DNA from: Ignelater luminosus
Taxonomy: Eukaryota > Arthropoda > Insecta > Coleoptera > Elateridae
Direction of reading: 5' to 3'
Length of the DNA stretch: 64,000 bases
Assembly: GCA_011009095.1 (NCBI GenBank)
Contig: VTPC01090587.1
Location: forward strand, 1,043,980-1,107,979
Position numbers and translations under genes: made by a program. Every line of letters begins with the position of its first letter. Positions within the stretch are counted from its first letter, which is position 1. A model generated the notes under the pieces. It did no database searches and was not told where the DNA came from. It saw only the letters and a program-made list of their open reading frames with translations. Below are positions 40,761-52,600 of this stretch, piece by piece.

Positions 40761-43516
40761 CTTATTAATTTACTAAAGATTAATTTAATATTAACTGTTG
40801 GTAAGTCAAACCTCCATTAAATTAATATTATCTTTATTATAACACACAAATATTTGTTTAGCCGAGTTGTAATTATTTACTAACCATGTTTATGTTGGGA
40901 AGTTTTCAATTACTGTTCGAGTTGTCATCCTGATGCGGTTCACTTGCTCCACTCCTTTTCATGCCTCTGGCTAGAGGCATACTGCTCAAAATCAAACAAA
41001 ATAGCTGAAAGAATTGCCTCTTTGTTTTTGTCTCACATGCTATTTCCAAAATTCCTAAAAACTGCCATTAGAATGTAAAAAAATTAATTTGTATTGTCAA
41101 GTGCAGAATATATAATTAAGTGTATATTATGCATTACTGGTATTTATTGCTTTCAGTTTTACAGAACTTTGTTTAAAGAATACTGTATAATTATTATTCT
41201 ACTTTTTGTTTGGTAATTTGAAAGATGTTTACCAACTCCTGCTGTAGCTGACTTTGTGACAACAATTTATTTAAGAAAACTACTTTGCTAGGCTGTTATG
41301 ATCAAACAACGACAAAGATTAGTTGATACATCATGGTGACGTAATTGCATCAATGGCGCCACGTTAACTAAAGTACACATGCGTGTAAGGTGTACACAGG
41401 TAAAGGACGTCTAGATTCATTGAGCCACTGATAAACAAATTGTTTCGAATAAGTAATGTCACTGCATTACGAAAATTGCATGTGTATGATTCCCCAGCCA
41501 AGAAGTATCGATAAGTGCAACATGTTTATATGCACCTGCAGCCGAGTATATGGACAATTTTACTGCACTATCAATTAAGTGATACCACTCCTTCGTTCTG
41601 ATATCTAATGAAATACAATACAATATGAATTTTGAAAAATGCTTGACAAGTGTATCCTCATTCTACCCTGACATTTATCGGTCAAATTTGTATCATCAAG
41701 ACACTCCAGAGGTGTTTAAGAAAATTGAATTGGATTAGTCTGAAAAACTGTGGAAATAGTTGTTGAAACAATTGTATCCCGTTGTAATTAAGAATGATCA
41801 GGTTAACTCGATTGAATTTTTGTAAACGCCTTAGGTCTAGCTAATACACAAGAGAATCTAGGAAAAATGTTAGTAAGATTAGAACTATTTAATTAAATAA
41901 AATAGAAAAGCAAACTATAACAAACTCATCCTTGATCACAGTTCTTTTCACCATATTAACTTATTAACAAAATTAAACGGCATCTGTTGGATATGATTTT
42001 CAATGATAACAATGGTACCACTACACAAAATAAAGTAAATAAATTATGGAATTTATAATTTACCATATAATGCCCAAAACTACCAGAAAATCCATAAATC
42101 AGAATAATAACGCAAATTTGAGAAGTTTGCTTCCATTTAAAAATTAACAGATATGAAAAGCAAAGTGATTGGCACTGGGATGGATATTCGGATTGGGCAA
42201 ATTTGATCAAATGGTTTTTTGTTTTATTATATTTCAGGATAATTAAATAAACTCGAGACAACTGTTAGCATTTAAAAGGAGTGTAATGAACAAAATTAAT
42301 TTTTTCTTCACGTATTTTATTGTTATTACGTTTTTCAGTTTTTTTTTCACAGCTTTATTATGTAAATAATTACATGGTTGTTAAATTTATAATAAAGCAC
42401 TGAAAATGATCCAAGCACATCACAGTAACACAGCAATAATGTTACAAAATTTATTTATTAAATTCTACATTAGCAAAGCAAAAGAAGTGTTTGATACGAA
42501 AAGCATTCGTATCTGTATTTACAAAATAACATAATATTATTAGAGGTTTTTAAAATAAAGATTAGTTTACAGATTAGAAAAAATCTTCTGTTGTAGCATC
42601 TTTCTTTTAAGATCATTCCAGTTTCTTTTTGCAATTTATTAATAAACATAAAAAGCAAAGTTTTGCTTGCTATCACATTCCGTAGTTATTGAAATTTGAA
42701 GACTTAATAAAAAAAGAATTATCTTCTTTCTATAACTCTATGAAAACAATCAGAAACTTGTAAACTACAAATTAGATTTTTTTGCAAACAACCTTAAAAA
42801 ATAATCAACACTTTTTACACCACTTTATACTCAACAAATTATTAAATAATAAAAATACATACAATAATATTATTAAATATAAAATTTTACATTGTTAGAC
42901 TTCTGCATATTGACGTGTAAAACTAAAATACTAAGATACATTATGTTTACACAACTTAAAAGGAATACAGATAACATAAAATGTATTTAGATTTGTTGAA
43001 TAATCACTGCTTACATATATGTAAAGCAATGTTTGTGTAATAATAATTATTAGAATTAGAAGCAATCCAAGAATTTCCTTAACCAAAAACCATTATTTTA
43101 TTACTTATAAGGTAATTGTTATTGACTATACTTGTATATCTAGATTTTGCAAATTCATACAAGTTAGGATTAAAAATAAAAGAAAAGTAAGAAAAATGCT
43201 TCAAGAAGTCCCAAAATCCCCCTCCTATTTAATTTACTAATAAATATATACAGAGTAAGCAGGCAGATCTTGCTTCCAACCATTACAAACACAAACATTC
43301 TCATGGTCATTCTTTCTGCAACTCACAATATTCTTAAGTATTACAGATACAAAGATGTTAGTATTTCAATCATTCCATAATCAATCACAACGTTTACAAA
43401 GAAGTTATATCAAATATACAAACGAAACAACATCTGAAACATTTTTCTTTTTTTTCCTTTTTAATTGTATGAAGACTACACTACAAACAAAAACCTCGAC
43501 TAATTCACAGAAAGCA
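40761..43516. other. Intergenic region and OSBP 3' flank; nothing recognised
   Basis: The OSBP 3' UTR must occupy the right end. A minus-strand AATAAA lies near 43097, about 420 nt past the stop, but AT richness makes it a weak candidate. No gene. Confidence 0.5.
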
Positions 43517-43659
43517 TTAGAATATATCTGGGCACCTTGACCAATCTTGCTTTTCTTTTGCTTCCCAATAACCTCCATTGTATACGTGTGATATAACATC
43601 AGAATCTTCTTCTTTAATCTGTACAAACCAAACTGGTTGATACGGAGTATATGGTCGAC
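43517..43659 (-). CDS. Osbp: OSBP terminal exon
   Basis: RPYTPYQPVWFVQIKEEDSD, VISHVYNGGYWEAKEKQDWS, RCPDIF, then TAA at 43517-43519. It joins the previous exon in frame across a 7.8-kb intron. Acceptor TTTTAG|GTCGAC. Confidence 0.94.
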
Positions 43660-46600
43660 CTAAAAAAAAAGATTATTTTATGTAACACAAGAATAAATAA
43701 ATCATTTCTTTATTAAGTTTCTATGATGTATATTATCAACACAGTCAACAATGATTTAAAGGTGTTTATGCACAACCTCATTTCAAGGATGTAAACCACA
43801 CCATTTGAGCTCGCGGACGTTAAAACAAAATAAACAGCCCATTGCTATGTAAATATGTATTATTTTAGTTGTTTACAGTCATTACTATAGTTAATTATTA
43901 TGTAGAATTTTAAAATTATGTTTAAAAAAATTTAAAGAAAAATTTTAGAAATTTTTACCTAATGTAATTATTAATTGATTATCTATTGCAATAGTCATGC
44001 ATAAAATATTGTATGTATCTCTGGCGTAAAATATTTAAAGCCCTCGCTCGGGTTCTAAATATGTATTTTACACCCTTAAGGGTTGTATTTAGTAGCGTGA
44101 GAAAAATATTTCCATTTTTGCAGCAACGCCTAAGAATAGATAACCAGTTAAGCAGCAAACGCCGAAGGATACGAGAAGAGCAGGTAGAACTGAAATATAA
44201 TTGAACAAAAGCAGTTGTAAATTAGGAGATTTGTGAGAACTTTACTCTTTCGGTTTTATTCTAATATTGTGCTAGTTTCCCTTTTGCACTAGTCCTTGAT
44301 TTGAAAGTTCCAGTTATAATATTTTTAAAGTTTCTTGGAAAAAGAAACTTTTAAAATAAGCTGGTTCTCTTTGAGATTCCCAGAAAAGCAATGGTAGTAT
44401 AGTGATAGGCATAATCGAATGACGATTATAGGATCATTCAATTATGTGTTTATCTGAAGATATTTAAAGATTATTCGGACAATTTATATTATTAATAATA
44501 GTTTGATGCCGCTCAAGTAAATTTACCCGAATTAAAAATTATTCAATTTCAACTTAGAATCATTCGGATGACGCATATCAGGTGTTAACCCTAGCTGATA
44601 TACTAATGAGTAACTGTAAAATTGATTTTAAATGAACTTTTTCAAATAACTGTATGAGTTTAAAATTTGATTAGTAAAGATATCATAAACCACAATCTAC
44701 AACGTTGAGTTAAATTCAGTTTTACGCGTTTTGCTAATATTTCGTTGTTTCTTTAACAAAGTAAAAAATTATATTAAATACTAAGCGTTCCTTGTTATTC
44801 TTATAAGTTCACTGCAAATGCCAATAAATATAGTGTATATAAGAACATGCATCAAAAGCATAAAGATCAAGAATACTTCGAAATTGAAGTATTGTATTGA
44901 TCTAAAAGACAATATTCTGTACATATTCAGTAACAACTTAAAAAATGCAATTTTCCTAGATGCTCTAAATATAACATATCTCCAGCACTAAGCTAAATTA
45001 TATTTGATGATTCGGGTATAAAATAAATGACAATACGAAAGAATAGTATTGCAAATGAAAAGGAAATATTCGAAACTATTACAGTTTAACCATTCAACAT
45101 CAATTTAAAAACTTTCTATAACATGAATGAATATTTTGATTATTTAAATCTCAATCAATCAATCATTTGTCTATGCCCATCGCCCTATTTACAAGCAGGG
45201 TTACAATTCTGTCATTACTTTCTTTATAATGAACAAAGATTGGCCTGTAGCATTACAATCAGGCTATCAATTTTATATCTATTACATAGTAGCAAATAAT
45301 GATCAGTCCACAAGTGAATAGGTGGAGGAGTGTGATAATGGAGGCAACATTGGATGTTGAAACAAGTTATAATGAATTCACAAGCGAATATGTGCACAAG
45401 AGCGTAGTTTTGAAGATCTATCTCCTGATTTGGAAGTCGAAAAAAATGACGATGAATCCCTAAGCAGAATAGTGGAAAAGCCTTTAAATTTCTCTCTTCA
45501 AGATACTGCAGATATATTTCCTGATTTGGAAGTCCAGTCCAGGGAATAGAGGCTGAAAAAGGGGCCTTTGCTTGCAAAAGGTTATGTCTTCTAATTTTTG
45601 GATATGTTTTGTATGTCGGTGCCCTAGCAAAAAAACCCAAGTTCGCGACCTCGTCGCCTCTTTTCGAGCGCCGTGGGGCACCAACAACCATCAAAATTCC
45701 GGGACTTTTTTTAATTTTTCGATAACTTCTTTTTACCAATGCATTACAGAGAAAAAAGTCTTCATTAAAAGTTGTAGAGCATTACATTTCCTACAACATG
45801 AGTAGGTAGATAGTTACAAAGATAGTTAATAGGTAAATAGGTTAAGGAGACGTTCATACAAGGCAATCTCGCTGTGAAGCAGGCAACAGAAGACGCTGAT
45901 GTACTTATTGTAATATCCGCTATGTTTATCGCTGCAGAATATGATTCTGTGAAAATCATCTGGGAGAACATTGATTTGTTAGTTCTTTTGACAAGTTTGG
46001 CTCAACATCTCCCCATTTATTTCCGAAAACCTGGAAGAGGTAATACTTCTGAAATATTGTTCTGAGAATCTTCTTGTTCTTCACGCCTTGAGTAGGCGTG
46101 ACACCACGTCTTCCCTGTTCGGTTTTGGAAAAATCAAATTCTGCACTCGGTTCCAGAACAAGCCAGCATTGCATGAACTTGCAACTATCTTCAGGGATCC
46201 TGATGCCAGTGTTTTAACCATCTCTGAGGCAGGGGAACGTATACTTCTTCATCTTTATGGTGGCGACAAGGCAACAACATTAGACACTTTGCGCTATCAG
46301 CTTTTTCCAAATCTGCTACTGCCAGCAAGATGCTGCTATACTCTGTCTCGTTTCTATAATTCCTGCTAAATTTTTGTCGTGTCGGTAACAATACCTTATT
46401 GCGCTACTCCCATTAGATTATTGTTGTTCTTTGGTTTGCTGTTAACTAATTAATCATACATGTATTTAACTAATATGTTTAATCTAAATCTAACTTTGAA
46501 AACGCTAGAAATTTGAATGGATTGGAATTATAGAAATGAGACAGGGTATGTGTACCATGTCTTCCACACGTATCACCAAGTAAAGACATGGATGTGCAAA

Positions 46601-49600
46601 ATGAAAAACCATTTGGTCTGGAAATGGAGAAGGGACAGTCAGATTTCGACTGGCGATGTCATTTGGCTTTGATATTTTATTTCATAAAACTAAAAAGTCA
46701 TACTTTATGTGCGGAACGTGAAAAAATGCTGTACTTTTATAAATGGTAAGATGAAACTAAATATGAAACATAACTATTACTTCCAGATTCATGGTCAGTT
46801 ACATATTGCTCAGAGAAAATATTGTTTATTTGTTTTTTGAACCCCTAAAGGTGTTAGTATTCAAAAGATTTTTAAAGACAGGAAGTTTTGGGAAGAGAAA
46901 GTGATTGACAGATGTATCAATTTTTACATGAATCGTAATCTTCTTGAATTGGTTGATTCCAGAATAGAGAAGCAGTTACCTGTAAGAAACGGTAGAGTCA
47001 AAGAATTTACTATGGCACTGACAGTTTACGTCGTGTACACGCAAACAACTAAGAACAACTTCAAAAGGAGTCGTTCCTGAATTTGCGAAGTCTGTCTGTC
47101 TGTCTGTCTGTTGGTCTGTCTGTCCGCATTTTTTTTTAATTCTGAAATTCTGACTTCAGATTTGTATTCTACATCAACAACTAAAGACAACGTGGTGTCT
47201 TCGTTTTTTGATATCTCTTTGGAAACATAGTCAAAATGGCCGCCGAAATTTGAAAAAAGTAACAAAACGAAGTTCGTCATGGTTATGATTTGCATTTCTA
47301 GATGTTTTTGACTGAATAGATTTACAAAACCGGTTGGATATATCACACGCAAAGATGCTTATTCTGTCGTTTCCAAATTATCCTTCTACTTTACCATAAC
47401 AATAAAGAGTACAACAAAAATAGATCAACATTGTAATAACAACAATTACTCAAGAATATGTTCGGTTTGTGGGTTGGGGTTGTTTCTAATGATATGAAAA
47501 CGGTTTACAATTTGGCTTGATAAATCGATGGTATGTAGAAAGAAAACAAAATTGTGAACTTCTAATTGTTCTTGAGATGAACTTTTGAGGTCTTTTGGCC
47601 AAGTGTTATAAAACGAGAAAAGTACACAATAATATGTGTAAGTTCTTTATTCTACAGATTTAGTTGATGATGATAAGCAACAAACTGCAGTCTAGTATTA
47701 TACTAGTGATCTACTAAAATTAGATAATTTTTGTTTTCATGCATCAATCAAATCAAATGAAATTCATCGTAATTTTAGATAAGTAAAGTAAAATAGGCTT
47801 TATCATTACCTAGCAACCAACGGAGCGCAATTCGAGCATCTATTACAATAAATTTAATAATGCATCTTTATTAAAATAAAAAAATTAATTCTTCGAAAAC
47901 CAACCACCGATTTGATTTTTTCAAACACCACTGCATTTTGGTATTGAAGACCTTTAATTTGATGTGCTACATGCTATATCATCCAATTTAAAATTTTAAA
48001 GTGGCTGGAGCTTAAAGGTAGAATTTTAATCGAAAACTTTCTACATAGTTTAGTCCTACATCCCGGTATAAGAAAATGTCCTTGGATTTATTCCAATATC
48101 TTTTTGGTTTTCAAAACATTCAGAATGGGAAGTTTTAAAATGATCACCCTGTATATTACTACTTTTTGAAAATATAATTAACAGGGATGAACAATTTTTG
48201 ATTAATTGTATTTTTTATTAATGATAGTTAATTTTTTTAATCAAATCTCTCCATCACATAAAATCTGGTGTCCATGGTACCGAATATATGAATTTTAAGT
48301 GTACACTATACAGTGTGTCCAAGATAAGGATGCACAGCGTGGGGATCTTGGAAACGGTAAAAGATACAGGATCAGCTAAATGGGATGAAAGTTGGCTGGG
48401 TATAGGACCTTTTGTTCGCGTTTGCAAAATTTAGATATCTTGAATAGTTTCTGAGATATTTAAAAAAATGTTGATTTCTCGATTTTTGTTTTTACTTTTT
48501 CTTTCATTTATTTGAAGAGATATCGGAAAACTAAAACCACTTTTCCGTTTCCACTTTTTGCGCTCTATAAAATACGCTAACAACATTTATGTACAACGTT
48601 TCAGTTTCGAGTAACCATCATCAACGTCATTTTTCTAAATGGGAGGAATAACAATTAAAAATTGTTTTAAATAGCTCTTATTGTCACGATTCTACCGATG
48701 TAAACATGATAGGGTTATTTTCGTTTTGTTATGCTATAAGTTAATGCATTCAGCAGTACTCTGGCCTGCACGATTACCTGATCTAACACCATTAGATTCT
48801 TTCCTCTGGGGTTACATCAAGAATCATGTGCTTAACCAAAATTTTGAAGAAGAACAGCAATTATCACAGTTAATCACAGCAGGGTTCAACATAAAAAATC
48901 AAAATCAAAATAATCCTATCATATTTACATCATTAGAATCGTGACAACAAGAGCTATTCAAAACAATTTTTAATTGTTTTTCCGCCCATTTAGAAAAATG
49001 AAGTTGATGATGATTACTCGAAATCGAAACGTACTACAGAAATTTTGTTAGGGTATTTTAATAGAAAACAAAAAGTGGCAATGGAAAAGTGGTTTTAGTT
49101 TTCCGATATCTCTTCAAATAAATGAAAGAAGAAATAAAAACAAAAATCGAGAAATCAGCATTTTTTTTAAATATCTCAGAAACTATCTAAGATATCTAAA
49201 TTTCGCAAACGTGAACTAAAAAGTCCTATAAATAGCCAGCTTTCATCCCATTTAACCGATCCTGTATCTCTTACCGTTTCCAAGATCCCCACGCTGTGCG
49301 TCCTTATCTTGTACACACTGTATTTATACTGGTATGAATGTTCAAAATTTGAATAAAATACAATACTAATGCATGTCAGTAGTAATGGACTCATTACAAT
49401 TAAAATAATAATACTGATTTATTCAAAGAGCTATTTCATTTCTTTACTAATTCATCTTTTATTTTGTTTGGTAAATTAATTTTAGTCAGTTTTTGTTCTT
49501 ATTTTTAAAACTAGTGCTTGTAACTTTTTAGTTCGCCAGGCTAAATCCAAAAAACATTATTACAGAGATCCACTTACTAATATTTTTATTTATTTTTAAA

Positions 49601-52600
49601 TATAATTGATTTTATTAGATGATATGTTGTTATTTGTTTTATAATTTTATAAATATGCACAATTCAGAGGACGAACAAAATACTTATAATAATAAGTAAC
49701 TAAAAGAAAATAAAAACTACAAACCCCAAGACAGAAATTCTCACCTGCTGGGTTTATTCAAGCATGCTAATCGCCAACAGATGCAGTGAAGTATGCTACT
49801 ACAATGGCAATAAAATTTTGAAATTCTACAATCAAAAAATTAAAGCGAGGCTTTCCAGTTTAGGTAGAAAAGGAGGGTATCAAACATCTGCGATAGTCGA
49901 TAGTCTTAATTTTATTATTGTCATTAATCATTTTTGCGTACAAGCTGCTACTTGAGACCTCACTTCAGAAAATTATTCTTTTTTTGCATTACCAAAGGTG
50001 AGCCGTAAATATGAAAAGAACAATAGAAAAAGGTACAAAAATACATTTTCTATTATCATATAATCAATTGCTGACTAAGATTTCACACAAATTTTGATTT
50101 TTGGACTTGGAATTACTATTAATTACTAATTAATAGCTACGATAAAGACCTCTTCTAATTTCTGTATTACATGTGCCTACTAATAAAAATACCTACCATG
50201 CACATACATTAGAAAATAAATTTGTTAGCAAGTCAATTTTTAAGATTTACTATTTATTGCTACTTACTAACAACTTCTCACTTTTAGCCTCTGTTCAAGA
50301 AGAATAGGATTAGTTTGTACGTAGAACAAAAGAAATATACAAAGGTAGTGTTGACACTTTTATGACCAGTAAGACGCAGGTAAAAGTTAACCCCCGGCAG
50401 TATTTGCAAAAGAGGTTGCCTAAGTTCTACAGATGTTTTCTATAATTCAATTTTGTGTTGCATACAAATTGTGGTCTACACATAAACAATAACGACATTC
50501 TGATTTGATGTAACTGACGCTCAAACAAGGCAAAATGTGGCAGTGCGTTCCTTTTTTTCAATTTCTAACCAATAGTGAAGTTAATCACTTGCCAATTTAA
50601 GTCAATTAATGCTAATAACTTTGATTAGAAAATGAATTTCTAATTTTTCGATGCATAGACATAAAACTATTGATGAGTTAAATAACTACAGGTATTGATA
50701 TCACTTTAAAAGTGAAAGACAAAGTTTGTATTTGCTTGCAAAATTTGAGGAAATTTCAGTCTGCAGCGTTCTCTCTGAAACTACTAAATACAACCCTTAA
50801 TACATAAATAACTATGTTACCCTTCTAGACAAATTACTACCAATAAATATCTAAAAACAAATTTCTCAACTGTATGAACATATGGAAATATTTTAAAGGT
50901 TATAGTTGAGAAAGAATGGAAAATCCTGTATGGAGGGTGATTCATGACATGTGTGCCAAATCAAAACTGGTAAGAGGGCAGGTCATTTTCAATAAAAATG
51001 TCCATATCAACGCATCAACTGTGAGCAAACAATACCTCCTATCTGTAACATGTTTGCTTTATAGATAAGAGATATTGTTAGCTCATGGTCAATATGTCAT
51101 ATTTTATTTCATTATATGTCATAAATCATTCTACATGAAGAAGTACTTTCTCTTTAAAGGGTAATTCGATGTATGTATGAGGGACCCTCACTTTCATTTT
51201 AATAAAAAGACTTAGCAAATTACAGAATCAAATGCACCATCCTGTATAGATTAAAAATTCAAAAAGATGTGTAATCTTTATGTTGTACGTAATGTATCAT
51301 TATCATTTACTGTAAATACTATCTATTGATGATATGTTTGTCTAAACAGGCAGTTTGGTTTTGTAGACAAAGCAGTCATTCCTAATAAAAAACTTCATAC
51401 AAAACAACCTCCATTATATTATGTATAGTTTAATTCTTACCATCAATTGCAGCATTTTCTGCTTCAGCTTCCCGCTGTCTTCTAGCTGCTCTTTGTTTTT
51501 CTTCAAGACGAACTTTTTCGGTATTTGCCTCATTCCATTTGCCTTCTTCCATTAATCTTTGATCGGGTCGTAACCTACAGAGTAAAATAATAGTATAGAT
51601 TTTATTCAAAATAACAAACTACTAAAACAAGAAACTAATCTCTTTATTTTCAGTATGCAATGCAGAATTCAATAGAAAGAAAGATAAATTACACAAACCT
51701 AGAATCCGTTGGTGCAATACCTTCTTCAGGTTCATTTAATTGAGCAGCTAGTGTAGTAAATCCATAAAATTTATCAGCATCGGGTGCAGGCATCCGTCTT
51801 TTCCAAGCTAAAGTGACTGGACCTGTCTGATATACAGGATTTTCAACTGAACCTGAACTTCCTATTACTGGTGCAATTTCAACTTTATCATCCCATGTAC
51901 CTTTAAAAAATAAATTACGTAAAATTATACATAATGAAAATATTTCAAATATCTTACCATTTATTATCCATTTTACGTTTCCTAAACTATCCATAACAGC
52001 TCCTTTTACACGACGTTGTGAATCCCGTGTAAAGTATGAGTAAGGAATATATTTAAGATGGCATTTAATGCCCACTGCTTTACCTTTGCCAGTTATATCC
52101 ATATCGCCTAGAATAAAAAACATTCTACACATGTGCTCATATTAAAGTTGTTATTTATTAAATTATTAAACCATATGAGAGAACATACCACAATTAATAC
52201 TAAAATTGTTTTAATATTCAAAGGTATCCTTTTACAGAGAGTATATCCATTACTAATATTAATCTTAAAGATAGGTTTAAGAACTCTAGGTTTCAATATT
52301 ACAATGACAGTGCACTTGTAATTCAATGATTCTCAATAATTTTCAATGATGGTAATTCTTTTGTGTGGCACATCTATTTATTACCAATTATGTAAAATCA
52401 AATTCAACAAATCAGTTCATTCAAGGTTATAAAACTATTTGCAGTTAGTCATAATTTATTCTTGTTGGATTTTAAGCAGTGCAAAGAAACTTTAATTTTG
52501 GTGTATGGGGCAAAACAAAAAACAATAAATTAATTAAATTAAATAAACTTTTAAAATGTAACAATAGTGATCCACCATGCTCAAACATTACATTAAACCA

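Noticed and set aside
43405..43626. 73-codon minus-strand ORF starting MYRLKKKILM
   Set aside because: It is a shadow of the OSBP terminal exon read in another frame.
45224..45739. 171-codon minus-strand ORF starting MVKRSYRKIKKSPG
   Set aside because: No family resemblance. Its repeated segments (LPNQEI) are the reverse of an acidic plus-strand frame with two PDLEV words, so it is most likely a shadow or chance ORF.
50922..51251. Possible transposon between ATCCTGTATGGAGGGTGATT and CACCATCCTGTATAG
   Set aside because: The ends are only loosely similar and the interior shows no complementary arms or coding. Not enough to call an element.
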